A stretch of 64,000 bases of DNA from Litorimonas sp965205225 (GCA_965205225.1 CBDBFZ010000002.1:62001-126000), one strand, 5' to 3'. Positions 9,356 to 19,435 are shown, numbered from the stretch's first letter. Notes: generated by a model from the sequence alone, not told the origin. Numbers and translations are program-made.

Positions 9356-10777
9356 TTACGCCGCGTTGCGCGCGGATTTATAGGCGGCCAGCACCCGCTC
9401 ACGCGCCTGTTTGTGATCGACAATCGGTTCGGGATAGTCGCGGCCCAGCTCTATGCCCGCCGCCGTCAGAACTGTATCCGGTGCCGTCCACGGTTGATGG
9501 ATATATTTGTTTGGCAGCCCCTTCAGCTCCGGCACCCATTGGCGAACATAATCCCCGTTCGGGTCGAATTTCTCGCCCTGACCGAACGGGTTGAAAACGC
9601 GGAAATAGGGCGCGGCATCGGCCCCAGTGCCTGCCACCCATTGCCAACTGGCGGCATTGGAGGCGAGATCGGCTTCCAGCAGACAGTCCCAGAACCAGTT
9701 TTCGCCGTCCCGCCAATCAATCATCAAATGCTTAATCAGAAAACTGGCAACGACCATGCGCACGCGGTTATGCATCCAGCCTGTGGCCCAGAGCTGGCGC
9801 ATCCCGGCGTCAACAAACGGATAACCGGTCTGCCCGCGCGACCATGCTTCGAACGCCTGATCTTCATGATCCCACGTCATCGCGTCATACCCATCGGTGA
9901 AATTCTGGGTCGCCAGACCGGGATTATAGTAAAGCAACGTGTAGGAAAATTCGCGCCATCCAATCTCGCTCAGAAATTTTCGGGATGTAAATTCATTATC
10001 CTTGCATGCATCCCAGATCTGGCGGGGCGAAATTTCACCGTGGGCCAGATGGGGCGAGAGTTTTGAGGTCAGATCCTTATCCGGTCGGTCGCGGCCTTCC
10101 GCATAGTCTTCAATCGGGCCGTCCAGAAAATCGGTCAACCGCGCCATCGCGCCCGCCTCGCCCGGCGTGTGGTAATCCAGCATTTTTGAACCCCAGTCAG
10201 GCCGGATTGGAAGCAGCGCCCAATCATCGAGTGCCTCAGAGGAAATCACATCGACACAATCCAGTGCCTTGGGTACGGGTAGAGGCTCGCCAACCTCCAT
10301 GCCGTCCTTGGCCGCGCGCCAGAACGGTGTGAACACGCGGTAGGGCGTCCCGGATTTGGTTTTCACCTCCCACGGCTCAATCAGCAGATTGGCCTTGAAG
10401 CTCTCTACGGTTATGCCGCGTTCTGTTAGCGCCGTCTTGATAGCGGCGTCACGGTTCCGATCCGGTTCGTGGTAACGCCGATCCCAGAAGACAGCCTCGG
10501 CCCCGCTATCATCGATGAGTGTATTCAGAACCGCAGCAGCTGGACCTGTTCGCAAGATCAGCTCTCCGCCCCGAGCTTCAATATCGGCGATCAAGGCCTT
10601 TAATGAGTGATGCAACCAGACACGCTTCGCGCCGCCCGGTCCTCGCGCTGCATCCTCATCGCGGATGTAAAGCAGCAAGAGCGGTTCGCCGCGCTGGATT
10701 GCGGCATTGAGCGCGGGATGGTCACCAAGGCGAAGGTCGTCACGAAACCAGACGATGGACGGAGAAACAGTAGTCAT
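9356..10777 (-). CDS. phrB: Deoxyribodipyrimidine photolyase
   Basis: This enzyme uses blue light and FADH- to split cyclobutane pyrimidine dimers in DNA. The 473-residue length fits class I CPD photolyase. The N-terminal antenna domain starts with IVWFRDDLRLGDHPAL. The FAD-binding domain contains KLSPHLAHGEISPRQIW, EIGWREFSYTLLYYNP, GYPFVDAGMRQLWATGWMHN and the closing segment SWQWVAGTGADAAPYFRVFN. The gene faces away from cobT, with about 100 bp between the two starts that must hold both promoters. No lesion is visible. Confidence 0.96.
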   Translation of the reverse strand: MTTVSPSIVWFRDDLRLGDHPALNAAIQRGEPLLLLYIRDEDAARGPGGAKRVWLHHSLKALIADIEARGGELILRTGPAAAVLNTLIDDSGAEAVFWDRRYHEPDRNRDAAIKTALTERGITVESFKANLLIEPWEVKTKSGTPYRVFTPFWRAAKDGMEVGEPLPVPKALDCVDVISSEALDDWALLPIRPDWGSKMLDYHTPGEAGAMARLTDFLDGPIEDYAEGRDRPDKDLTSKLSPHLAHGEISPRQIWDACKDNEFTSRKFLSEIGWREFSYTLLYYNPGLATQNFTDGYDAMTWDHEDQAFEAWSRGQTGYPFVDAGMRQLWATGWMHNRVRMVVASFLIKHLMIDWRDGENWFWDCLLEADLASNAASWQWVAGTGADAAPYFRVFNPFGQGEKFDPNGDYVRQWVPELKGLPNKYIHQPWTAPDTVLTAAGIELGRDYPEPIVDHKQARERVLAAYKSARNAA

Positions 10778-10880
10778 AGGGTGAGTACGGATAGGCGGTG
10801 CAAAATGTTTCGGCAGTCACGCGATAATCTGATCATATCCGCGCTACACATATGCCGCGTCGCGCCGTAAACAGGCCCAA

Positions 10881-12716
10881 ATGAAGAGTAACAACACGCA
10901 ACCGATTGATGAGTTCAAGCGCTCTCTGAGCGCTGCGACCAAGGCGATTGCCGCTCGCGAAGACCTGGAAGTCTCTTATGGCGGCGATGTGGCGGGGTTG
11001 GTGCGCGATCAGGTCATGCTGCCCAGTCTGCCGCCACGTCCTAAACCCTATCAAATCGCAAAAGCCCGCGGTGAAGCCGATGCGCTGGCGCTGCGAATCG
11101 CGCTGCACGATACAGAGGTCCATGCGGCAAACATGCCCAATTCGGGCGCGTCACGGGCGGTGTTTGAAGCCTTGGAACAGGCCCGGATAGAGACACTGGG
11201 CGGGCAGCATCTGGCGGGTTTGGCGGAAAATCTCAGCGCTGCTCTCTCCGCGCGTGCCAAGAAACGCGGGTTCGACAAACCCGACATTGCCAAAGATGAT
11301 ACCAGTTTCGCCGAAGCCACCGGCCTCTATACCCGCGAACGACTGTCAGGCCGAGACCTGCCCGCCTCCACCAAAGGCATCATGGATGCGTGGCGCGAGG
11401 AGATTGGCCAGCGCAGCCAGGGGCGGATCAGGGCCTTGCTTGACCATATCGGGGATCAGGATCGGTTCGGGCGGATGGTCAATGATTTCATCGCCGACCT
11501 GTTGCTGGATCGGGATGATGCCGATCCTGAGCAGAATGACGATCAAAATGAGGACTGTCAGGACGACGAGCAGGAACAGGAAGACCAGTCCGCTGATGCA
11601 CCCAATGAAGAACAGCAGGGCCAGACTGAAGTCTCGGATGCTGACGCGCTTGAGGACGAATCCGATAATGCGCAGGATATTGTCGACACTGAGAATATAG
11701 ACGGCAAGAGCGACGATTCGGAGCAACCGCCCGACGCGCCGTCGCAGCGCCCTCAGCCCCGCAATCTGCCAGACCCCTACCGCATCTATTCCCCCCGTCA
11801 TGACGAGGTCACCAAGGCGGAAGATCTCTGCCCCACGGATGAGCTCGAACGGTTGCGCAGCTATCTCGATGGCCATATGGCCGGACTGTCTTCGGTTGTT
11901 TCGCGCCTTGCTAACCGCCTGCAACGGCGGTTGCAGGCGCAACAGCAACGCAGCTGGACCTTCGATCTGGAAGAGGGAATGCTGGACACGACACGGCTGA
12001 CGCGCGTCATCATTGATCCCATGTCCGCCCTCACCTTTAAGGAAGAGAAGGAAACGGACTTCCGCGACACGGTCGTGTCGATCCTGATCGACAATTCCGG
12101 TTCTATGCGGGGACGTCCGATTATGGTCGCGGCTGTCTGCGCTGATATCATGGCGCGTACGCTGGAACGCTGCGGCGTCAAAGCCGAAATCCTCGGCTTT
12201 ACAACGAAGGCGTGGAAAGGCGGCAAATCCTTTCAGGACTGGATGGCGGCGGGCAAACCCGCACAACCCGGTCGTCTCAATGATCTACGCCACATCATCT
12301 ATAAGAGCGCCGACATGCCGTGGCGGCGAGCGAAACGGAATCTTGGCCTGATGATGCGTGAAGGTTTGCTCAAGGAAAATGTTGACGGCGAAGCGCTGGA
12401 CTGGGCCTATCGCCGCCTGATAGCCCGGCCCGAACAACGCCGTATCCTGATGGTCATCAGTGACGGCGCGCCCGTTGATGACGCGACGCAGAGCCAAAAC
12501 AAGACCGGCCTGCTGGAATCTCACTTGCGCCTGATGATCGACAAGATTGAGAACCGCTCGGACGTCGAACTCGTTGCCATCGGCATCGGTCACGATGTAA
12601 CCCGCTGGTACAGCCGCGCCGTCACGATCATGGACGTCGAACAGCTCGGCGGGGCGATGACGGAAAAGCTGGCGGAACTGTTTGATCAAAACGGAAAAAC
12701 TGGCCGGATCCGATAA
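10881..12716 (+). CDS. cobT: Aerobic cobaltochelatase subunit CobT
   Basis: CobT works with CobS (AAA+) and CobN to insert Co2+ into hydrogenobyrinic acid a,c-diamide in the aerobic cobalamin pathway. The 611-residue protein has an N-terminal helical region and a very acidic Asp/Glu/Gln linker at about residues 213-290. The C-terminal von Willebrand A domain has the MIDAS motif DNSGSMRGRP near residue 404. These features and the length match CobT. No cobS or cobN is in view, so the subunits are encoded elsewhere. A degenerate hydrolase remnant follows directly. Confidence 0.95.
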   Translation: MKSNNTQPIDEFKRSLSAATKAIAAREDLEVSYGGDVAGLVRDQVMLPSLPPRPKPYQIAKARGEADALALRIALHDTEVHAANMPNSGASRAVFEALEQARIETLGGQHLAGLAENLSAALSARAKKRGFDKPDIAKDDTSFAEATGLYTRERLSGRDLPASTKGIMDAWREEIGQRSQGRIRALLDHIGDQDRFGRMVNDFIADLLLDRDDADPEQNDDQNEDCQDDEQEQEDQSADAPNEEQQGQTEVSDADALEDESDNAQDIVDTENIDGKSDDSEQPPDAPSQRPQPRNLPDPYRIYSPRHDEVTKAEDLCPTDELERLRSYLDGHMAGLSSVVSRLANRLQRRLQAQQQRSWTFDLEEGMLDTTRLTRVIIDPMSALTFKEEKETDFRDTVVSILIDNSGSMRGRPIMVAAVCADIMARTLERCGVKAEILGFTTKAWKGGKSFQDWMAAGKPAQPGRLNDLRHIIYKSADMPWRRAKRNLGLMMREGLLKENVDGEALDWAYRRLIARPEQRRILMVISDGAPVDDATQSQNKTGLLESHLRLMIDKIENRSDVELVAIGIGHDVTRWYSRAVTIMDVEQLGGAMTEKLAELFDQNGKTGRIR

Positions 12717-13101
12717 AACTCTTCCTCAAAATCATTGCCAGTATCGTCACATTTATCGGATTGCTGGTTCTGGGGGTTGTGGTTGCGACGACTCTGTCAA
12801 ACCGGCTAGAGCCAGCCGCCGAACCATTAGCCGTTCTGACCTCACAAGGGCTGAAGACGCAATTTCGGGTATCGCGGCGAAACGGAAGCTTGTCTGAATT
12901 GCCGCCAAAGTGATAATCGGCGACGAGATTATCGCCCAGGCCGACACGGGCCGGCGCACCAAAGACAAGGTCGACCCGATACAGGTCTCCGATATGTTTC
13001 GTGTCGGCTCCATCGGCAAGTCAATGAGCGCGACCACGATCGCAACCCTGTTCGAGGATGGCCTGATGAGTTGGGATGATACACTCGGCGGAGAATGCTG
13101 A
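12717..13101 (+). pseudogene. Remnant of a beta-lactamase-like serine hydrolase
   Basis: Pieces of one exported serine hydrolase can be read in more than one frame. First comes a hydrophobic N-terminal anchor at about 12718-12800 (IASIVTFIGLLVLGVVVATT). A second frame then reads VIIGDEIIAQADTG, followed by MFRVGSIGKSMSATTIATLF with the SxxK active-site motif (SIGK) of class C beta-lactamase-like hydrolases. A stop lies between them near 12895, and the frame ends at 13101 after DDTLGGEC, so nearly all of the catalytic domain is missing. Confidence 0.6.
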
Positions 13102-13275
13102 CAATCCGCTGCGGCAACGCAAGGCGATACTCTGGATACTGTCCCAGCGTCCCCTGTAACGAGGAGGACATCATGAAGTATCTTGGAATTTCGGCGCTGG
13201 CGCTTCTAGCGGCCTGCGCGACGGCACCCGGCACATCAACGCAGGACGGCCCGGCCCACTCAGTCTCGCAGACCT

Positions 13276-14599
13276 GGAGGCCTCTAAAAACCATGCATTT
13301 TGTTGTGTGATCTGATTTACTGGTTTTGGGAGGATTTTATGATGCACGCGCCTGGATTGTTTGACTTGTCGGATCATCTTGCTCGCTTATCGGCGACAGG
13401 TGATCCGCTTGAAGCGCTAGAGTGTCATGTGGACTTTGAGGCTTTCCGAACTGTTCTGATGGAAGCCCTCGGTTATGGTGTTCGCGCCAAGGGCGGTCGG
13501 CCACCCTATGATCCGGTCACGATGTTCAAGGTGCTTGTTCTGGCGTCGATGCACAATCTGAGTGATGAACGGATGGAATTTCTGATCCGGGATCGTTTAA
13601 GTTGGCTGCGGTTTCTGAGGTTTGAGATCGGTGAACCGACCCCGGACCAAAAGACGATTTGGCTGTTCCGTGAAAAGCTGACCCAGGAAAAGCTGACCCA
13701 GTCTGGTGCTTTCAAATCTCTGTTTGCCGCTTTTGAAGAGCAACTCTGCAAGCGCGGCTACAAACCCACGGGAGGTCAGATCGTGGATGCCACTTTGGTG
13801 TCAGCGCCGCGCCAACGGATGAAGAAAGAAGAGAAAGAGCGGGCCAGGGCGGGTGAAAGCGCGTCCGCTATCTGGCCTGATGATCCTGCCAGGGCCGCAC
13901 AGAAAGACACCGACGCACGAGCGGTGGTCAGCTATTCCAGGGCGCGAAAGACCGCAGAAGGGGAACAGGACGCAGGCCTTGTCGACATTTCCATCCCTCA
14001 CTTTGGGTACAAGAACCATATCAGTATTGACCGGAAATGGCGCTTTGTCCGGGGAGAGACCTGTACCCATGCGGCCCGCTATGATGGGCACGAACTGACA
14101 TCGGTTCTGGATGCCACCAACAGCTCAAAGTCTGTTTGGGCGGATACAGCTTATCGCTCAGCCAAAAACGAAGCCTGGCTGAAAGCGCAGGGCTATCGTT
14201 CAAACATCCATCGAAAGAAGCCCCGCGGTAAACCGATGGCAAAGCACATTCGGCGCGGCAATGCGACCCGCTCCTCCATCCGTGCCTGTGTTGAACATGT
14301 GTTCGGATATGAGAAAGGGCCGATGGCGATCACGATCCGCTCAATCGGCCAGGCCAGGGCCGCTGGCCGGATCACCATGGCCAAGCTAAGCTACAACTTC
14401 CGCCGCCTCGTTTTCCATGAGCGACGACAGCCCATAGCCTGATTCTGTTCAAAATCCGGAACCCCCCACTTATGCGGGTCAAAATCATGCCAAAATACGC
14501 CTGTGGACACGCATTCGTCACTCTATGAAGCCTGACCTGAGAGCCGATTATAAAATTCGCCTCTATACTGGCCCCAAAACCCTGTTCTTCGAGGTGTCC
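13276..14599 (+). mobile_element. ISA copy 2 (IS5 family), intact, inside the nitrilase-like gene
   Basis: The element is 1324 bp with a 4-bp duplication, ACCT, at 13272-13275 and 14600-14603. It is 15 bp longer than copy 1 because a 15-bp segment of the transposase gene is tandemly repeated (giving LTQEKLTQ). The inverted-repeat ends match the other copies. Confidence 0.93.
13339..14442 (+). CDS. IS5-family transposase (ISA copy 2)
   Basis: This is a full-length transposase of 367 residues, almost identical to that of ISA copy 1 except for an in-frame insertion of five residues from a 15-bp tandem duplication near 13674-13703. The Asp-containing blocks IVDATLVSAPRQR and VWADTAYRS and the C-terminal CVEHVFGYEKG block are kept. 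The start follows GGGAGG, as in copy 1. The frame is open and probably functional. Confidence 0.9.
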   Translation: MMHAPGLFDLSDHLARLSATGDPLEALECHVDFEAFRTVLMEALGYGVRAKGGRPPYDPVTMFKVLVLASMHNLSDERMEFLIRDRLSWLRFLRFEIGEPTPDQKTIWLFREKLTQEKLTQSGAFKSLFAAFEEQLCKRGYKPTGGQIVDATLVSAPRQRMKKEEKERARAGESASAIWPDDPARAAQKDTDARAVVSYSRARKTAEGEQDAGLVDISIPHFGYKNHISIDRKWRFVRGETCTHAARYDGHELTSVLDATNSSKSVWADTAYRSAKNEAWLKAQGYRSNIHRKKPRGKPMAKHIRRGNATRSSIRACVEHVFGYEKGPMAITIRSIGQARAAGRITMAKLSYNFRRLVFHERRQPIA

Positions 14600-15668
14600 A
14601 CCTTGGTACAGCCGGACGGGTCCTATGAGACCGTCCCGCTGGAAAAAGACGTCATCACGCTGAAGGTCATACAGACGACCGTGAAGTCTCTGTCCGAATA
14701 TCCGGCCATTGAGGAAGGACTGGAAAAGAATCTGGCGCATATGAAAGCGATGGCGGAAAAGGCCTGCATTACCGGCAACGAGCCGGATATTCTGCTCTAT
14801 CATGAGTTTCCACTGACCGGCTATTCGTCCGGAACGCGCGAAGAAAAACTGAAATACACGGTTCAGATGCCCGGCCCAGAAACCGATTTCATGGGTCAGA
14901 TCGCGCGCGCGACTGCGACACCTATATTGTCTTCGGATCTTACGCGACGGATGATGATTGGCCCGGCCATATCCTGTCCCTGAATGCGGTCATTAACCGC
15001 GACGGCGAGCTGGTCGGACGCTATTGGAAAACGCGTAACATCAAGCGCCTCTATCCGGACCGCGAAATCACGACGACGACCATTGAGTCGGTGCAGGATA
15101 AATATCGCGCCATGTATGGGCCGGAAGCCGGGTTTCCGATTGTAAAAACCGAGTTCGGCAATCTCGCCGTTTCGACGGTGCAGTTCGATCTCTTCGTCTT
15201 CTCCGCTTTCTCCATGCGCGGCGTGGAAATCATGCTGAGGACGGTGACTCTGTTCGCGGATTTCGATGTTCAGGCCACAGCAGCTCAGAACAATGTCTAT
15301 TCCGCCATGGCCAATATCGCCTTCGACATCCCCGGCTATAAGGCGGGCGAGTCGATCATCGTCGACAATAAAGGCAAGATCATCGCCAAGTCGCCGAGCC
15401 TGACCGAAGACGATATTATCGAAGACCAGATCCCGATTGCAGAGTTCCGCGAAAGTCGCCGTATTCCTAACTTCGCGGTCGATGTAACCATGCCGGTGAT
15501 CGAGCAATATGTGCAGGAATTCCCGGTCAATCATATGGATGTGGCCCGCGAAGACCTGCCGGAAACCGGGGCCGCTATGAAGGCGTTGATGTAACGCGCC
15601 TCCCGCTTCAATTCTGACGAAAAGAAGGCAAAATATACGGGCAAGTAGAGGTGCCCGCGCTCGAACAA

Positions 15669-15705
15669 AAAAGCCGACTTCTACTGATCCAGGATGCCGG
15701 CTTTT
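15669..15705 (-). terminator. Rho-independent terminator after the PiT-like gene
   Basis: AAAAGCCG at 15669-15676 pairs with CGGCTTTT at 15698-15705. On the minus strand the hairpin is followed by a run of T. It sits just after the stop of the minus-strand permease gene at 15726 and may also act weakly on the nitrilase-like gene from the other side. Confidence 0.7.
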
Positions 15706-15725
15706 CTATGCGTTGAAGCGATCCA

Positions 15726-16751
15726 CTAGAAGGTGGGCATAGTGCCGGTTGCGGCCCACGGTATGAAGAATGCCAGCACGACTGAAACCGTCAGGCCAAA
15801 GAGAAGACGACCCGCATCTTTTGTGACATCCCGCATCGCTTCCGCTCGGTCTCGCAAACCGCCAATATAGGACACGGCCAGTTCCCGGCCTGCAATCAGG
15901 CCTAGGAAGACCCAGGTCGTGCTCATCGGGATGTCATTCATTTCCTTGAAAATGAGCAAGATAATACCGAACATGATATCGACAAGTGTGCCGACCCGTG
16001 GATCATGCGTATTTGTTTTCGTATTGACTATTTCCTGAATTTTTCCGCCTCGGCGATAGAATGTGTAGGTGAGGAGGGCGAGCGTCAGGATGCCACCCCA
16101 GACAATGGTCGACGCTGCGATGAAGACCTCTGTCCCGGCCTCGGTAACAACGGTTTCTCGCGGCAGGAACACGAAAATGTTCGCCAAATCCTGCTGTAGC
16201 CATTGCCACCACAGGAAGGCCGTAGTCATCCACTGGAACACATACCAGTAACTTGCCGCCCCGGCGTCCTGCGTGTTGGCAATCCAGCGCTCATAAACGC
16301 GCGAAATTACGCTGTAGATGATCAGGCCCGAGGCGAACGCAACAAAATAGCCCAGCGCTGATTTAAGCAGCATTGAGCCCAGCACACCCTCTGTCTGTGC
16401 GCCCCCTGTCATCGCGAACATGGTCAGAACGAGGAAGGTCGTAGATACTGGCACCGAAAAACGGGTCAGAACAATCAGAACGGCGGGCGGTATTATATGG
16501 TACCACTGGATCCCGCCTTCGGGGAACGGAATATTGTTCAGGCGTCCAAAGGCAACATCGCTATTATACCCGAAATAGCCATAGGCCATCACGACGACGA
16601 GGATGGCACCGGCAAACATCCAGAGCCAAATCCAGCTGCGATGCTGATTGGATCGAAGAAATGTCCCTAGGGTCTGAATCGCATCGTTTGCGACGACCGA
16701 ATAGGCGGCCAGTGCAAAACCGATAATTCCAAAGAGTTCGATACCGGCCAT
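15726..16751 (-). CDS. PiT-like inner-membrane permease of unknown substrate
   Basis: The 341-residue protein is almost entirely hydrophobic, with about eight to ten membrane segments. Two features recall the inverted repeats of PiT-type inorganic phosphate permeases: VANDAIQTLGTFL near the N-terminus (compare the NDxANAxG signature) and SVPVSTTFLVLTM and PMSTTWVFLGLIAGRELAV (compare the P-x-STTH signature). The signatures are not exact, so the substrate is unproven. It is transcribed alone, with a terminator at 15669-15705 and about 160 bp upstream before bfr. Confidence 0.6.
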   Translation of the reverse strand: MAGIELFGIIGFALAAYSVVANDAIQTLGTFLRSNQHRSWIWLWMFAGAILVVVMAYGYFGYNSDVAFGRLNNIPFPEGGIQWYHIIPPAVLIVLTRFSVPVSTTFLVLTMFAMTGGAQTEGVLGSMLLKSALGYFVAFASGLIIYSVISRVYERWIANTQDAGAASYWYVFQWMTTAFLWWQWLQQDLANIFVFLPRETVVTEAGTEVFIAASTIVWGGILTLALLTYTFYRRGGKIQEIVNTKTNTHDPRVGTLVDIMFGIILLIFKEMNDIPMSTTWVFLGLIAGRELAVSYIGGLRDRAEAMRDVTKDAGRLLFGLTVSVVLAFFIPWAATGTMPTF

Positions 16752-16913
16752 GAGACGCCTTTTGGACGATCCGGCTGGCGGATCACGCTATATGCCTGCG
16801 CCCTATATTTGGCGCGTGCGTATCGTTAATCAGAGGTTGGATCACAATCCAAGTGACAGTTTTGCGACGGGCTTATTGTTCTGTGAATAAACTGTGATCG
16901 AGATGACCGATCT

Positions 16914-17399
16914 TCAGTCAGCTTCACCTGCCGGACTGCTTTGCAATTTGATGTAGCGCTCAATCCCGATCTGTTTGATCAGATCGAATTGGGTTTCGAG
17001 GAAGTCGACATGCTCTTCTTCTTCGACCAGAATTTTCTGCAACATATCGCGCGTCACGTAATCGCGTACAGACTCGCAGTGATGAATAGCGTCCTTATAT
17101 ATCGGAATGGCCATCTCTTCGAGTGACATGTCGCATTCGAGAATTTCCTGAACGGTTTCGCCGATACGTAATTTTCCAAGGTCCTGCAGATTCGGCAGCC
17201 CCCCCAGAAACAGGATACGCTCAATGATGTCATCGACATGGTTCATTTCCTCGATCGACTCTTCATACTCCTTATTGGCGAGGCGCGTAACGCCCCAATC
17301 CTTGAGCATGCGAGAATGCAGGAAATACTGGTTGATGGCCGTCAGCTCTGCCTTGAGTGCGTGGTTAAGCCAGATGATAACTTCAGGATCAGATTTCAT
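16914..17399 (-). CDS. bfr: Bacterioferritin
   Basis: Bacterioferritin stores iron as a ferric mineral inside a 24-subunit, haem-containing cytosolic shell. The 161-residue length is normal. The ferroxidase ligands are recognisable: Glu in LKAELTAINQYF, the E..H pair in ESIEEMNHVDDIIERI, and EEEEHVDFLETQ near the C-terminus. The Met in EMNHVDDI is close to the usual haem-ligating position. bfd lies about 100 bp upstream on the same strand, so release and storage functions are together. Confidence 0.96.
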   Translation of the reverse strand: MKSDPEVIIWLNHALKAELTAINQYFLHSRMLKDWGVTRLANKEYEESIEEMNHVDDIIERILFLGGLPNLQDLGKLRIGETVQEILECDMSLEEMAIPIYKDAIHHCESVRDYVTRDMLQKILVEEEEHVDFLETQFDLIKQIGIERYIKLQSSPAGEAD

Positions 17400-17502
17400 G
17401 ATGCGAGTCTAAGCAGCTATACAGGCCCAGTCAAACCAGAAGCCGGCAAGCGATTTTCATTCGCAAAGAAAAATCGTCGCAGGCCGAAAAACCGACAGAA
17501 AG

Positions 17503-17694
17503 CTACTCCGCCGCATCGAGCAGGGGCCGGGTCTGACGCCAAGACCGCAGCCGCGCCTCAATATCTGTCCGGCACTGACCACAGCGAAAGCGCGAGCCAC
17601 AGGCGCGCTGAACACAGGCCGCGCTTTCCGCGCCTTTGGCGGCAGCGGCATCCACGGCGGACGTGTTGATATTATTGCAGATGCACTGGATCAC
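17503..17694 (-). CDS. bfd: Bacterioferritin-associated ferredoxin (BFD-like)
   Basis: Bfd is a small [2Fe-2S] protein that passes electrons to bacterioferritin so that stored iron can be released. The 63-residue protein begins VIQCICNNIN and continues to CGSRFRCGQCRTDI, giving the CxC...CxxC ligand set of the family. The start is a GTG, at the expected position just before the first Cys pair. It lies upstream of bfr on the same strand and was probably co-regulated with it by iron, although I see no clear operator. Confidence 0.88.
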   Translation of the reverse strand: MIQCICNNINTSAVDAAAAKGAESAACVQRACGSRFRCGQCRTDIEARLRSWRQTRPLLDAAE

Positions 17695-17773
17695 ACATCT
17701 GAATTTACGCGAATGCGAATGATTGTCAATAACTCAAAAGCAGCTTTTCCACAAACCTCTGTGCCCCTATAAG

Positions 17774-18559
17774 CTAGCGCGGCGGCATCCGTGCGCCGGC
17801 ATCCGTGCGGATATATTCGCCATTTATATAGGCGTGCTCACACATGAACTTGACCACATCAGCATATTCGTCAGGCTGACCGAAACGGTTCGGGAACTGC
17901 ACATGCGCGCGCAGATTTTCTTTCACTTCCGGCTTCATCTGCTCATAGATCGGGGTTTCATAGAAACCCGGCAGGATCGTGTTCACGCGGATGCCTTCGC
18001 GCGCTAGGTCGCGCGCCATAGGTAGCGCCATGGAGAGAATTCCGCCTTTGGACGCGGCATAGGCCACTTGCCCAATCTGGCCGTCCTGCGCTGCAACCGA
18101 TGCCGTGTTGACGATCACGCCGCGTTCTCCATCCGGCTGGATAGGATCCATCGCCATCATCCCTGCAGTTGATTTGGACGCGCACAGGAAACTACCGATC
18201 AGATTGATATTGATAATACGGATGAACGCCGCCGGGTCGTGGGCGACGATCTCGCCTGTATCGCGCTTGCGCGACACAGTTTTGATGCCCCCACCAATCC
18301 CGGCGCAGTTGACCATGATCCGTTCCTGACCGATCTCGGCCCGAACCACGGCGAAGCCTGCATCGATGGAGGCATTGTCAGCCACATTTGCTTTCGCAAA
18401 TACGCCGCCGATCTCCTTGGCAACAGATTGACCGCGCTCTTCATTCATGTCGAAAATGCCGACTTTTACGCCCGCGCCTGCCAGCATCCGCGCTGTACTC
18501 TCGCCAAGGCCGGACGCGCCGCCCGTGACGATCGCTGAGATAGACTTATTGAGTTTCAT
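17774..18559 (-). CDS. Short-chain dehydrogenase/reductase
   Basis: This is a classical SDR of 261 residues that should oxidise or reduce a hydroxy/keto substrate with NAD(P). The Rossmann motif TGGASGLGEST is near residue 12 and NCAG near residue 84. The catalytic Ser is in NTASVAA, and the YAASKGG motif lies near residue 167. DM after the second strand (KVGIFDMNEE) favours NAD. Overall it resembles type II 3-hydroxyacyl-CoA dehydrogenases, but the substrate cannot be read from the sequence. It is transcribed alone. An IS481 remnant lies just upstream and may have replaced its original neighbour. Confidence 0.85.
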   Translation of the reverse strand: MKLNKSISAIVTGGASGLGESTARMLAGAGVKVGIFDMNEERGQSVAKEIGGVFAKANVADNASIDAGFAVVRAEIGQERIMVNCAGIGGGIKTVSRKRDTGEIVAHDPAAFIRIININLIGSFLCASKSTAGMMAMDPIQPDGERGVIVNTASVAAQDGQIGQVAYAASKGGILSMALPMARDLAREGIRVNTILPGFYETPIYEQMKPEVKENLRAHVQFPNRFGQPDEYADVVKFMCEHAYINGEYIRTDAGARMPPR

Positions 18560-18609
18560 GGGAACACTCCGTTCGAAAATATCGCGCCCAACATGGGCTC
18601 TAGCTGTGG

Positions 18610-19074
18610 TGCCTCAATAGGTTGTTCCGATCCAGTTCCAGTTTACTGATAGGTGGTTTATCCCTTATTCCCCGTGCGGTCGATGCTCGTTATATATGTG
18701 GCTCCACCCTGGCAAGGCTTGGGCACGCTCGGGCGATGTGGCGTAGCTGCGGGGCATAGGCCCATTCGCCCGGGGCGATCTGGCAAGGCGGTTTGGATGA
18801 AGCGCCCAGCCTTGCCATTGGTTCTGGGCGTATAATAGGGCCGTGTGCGGATATGTTTCAGGCCAAGGTTACGACAAGCAGCGACAAAAGCTTTCGAGAT
18901 ATAGCAGCTTCCATTATCGGTCATGATACGGGTCACTTTCACACCGAACCGCTTGTACCAGGTTTGTACCAGGCGACCGCGGTCCTGAGGTGGACAATAG
19001 CACTGAGCGCTTTTTCATCGGCACGGATCTGTCTGAAGGAAAGGTGCGAATGGTCGTCAATGCAGACATGCACA
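18610..19074 (-). pseudogene. IS481-family transposase remnant
   Basis: The minus strand encodes broken parts of an integrase-type (rve) transposase: IDDHSHLSFRQIRADEKALSA near 18990-19060, then VKVTRIMTDNGSCYISKAF with the second catalytic Asp (TDNG), and RPYYTPRTNGKAGRFIQTA with the final region around Glu (here changed). Frameshifts separate the pieces, and the 5' part is cut off by the IS3 element starting at 19075. Confidence 0.75.
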
Positions 19075-19147
19075 TGACCTGCCCCCATAAAAGTGGTCCA
19101 TTTTGAGAGTTAGAGTTTTGGCTATTTTACGTTTGAAGGCGCACATT

Positions 19148-19435
19148 ATGGCAAGAAAACGCTACACCCCTGAACAAGTTATCGCGAAGCTGCGTGAGGC
19201 TGCGTGAGGCTGAAGTTCGACTGGCCGTAGGTGAGAAGACAAAGGTGGTTTGCCGGTCTCTCGGCATCGCGGAACAGACTTATTATCGATGGCAATGTGA
19301 GTATGGAGGATGCTTGTCGATCAGACTCGACGTCTGAAGACACTGGAGAAGGAAAATCTTCGGCTCCGAAAGGCTGTTTCGGACCTGACTCTTGACGCCA
19401 TGATCTTAAAGGAAACTGTCGAGGGAAAGTACTAG
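19148..19435 (+). pseudogene. IS3-family orfA, frameshifted
   Basis: The start MARKRYTPEQVIAKLREA is the HTH domain of an IS3 OrfA. A 10-bp tandem duplication (gctgcgtgag) near 19191-19210 and later indels break the frame. The leucine-zipper end ENLRLRKAVSDLTLDAMIL is readable up to the stop at 19433-19435. Confidence 0.85.

Larger units (their letters stand above)
13173..15594 (+). pseudogene. Nitrilase-superfamily lipoprotein, split by IS and frameshifted
   Basis: The start at 13173 follows GAGGAGG and encodes a lipoprotein signal with the lipobox LLAAC. ISA copy 2 then interrupts the gene at 13276-14599. Removing it and one ACCT duplication restores the frame exactly (VSQTLVQPDG). The carbon-nitrogen hydrolase fold is suggested by YHEFPLTGY (Glu), RYWKTRNIKRLYPDREI (Lys) and the MRGVEIML block. 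A 2-bp expansion of the GC repeat near 14903-14911 shifts the frame, which resumes in 14910-15594. At the place where nitrilases carry the nucleophilic Cys, the sequence reads AVSTVQFDLF, with no Cys. It was therefore possibly non-catalytic even before the breaks. Confidence 0.75.
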
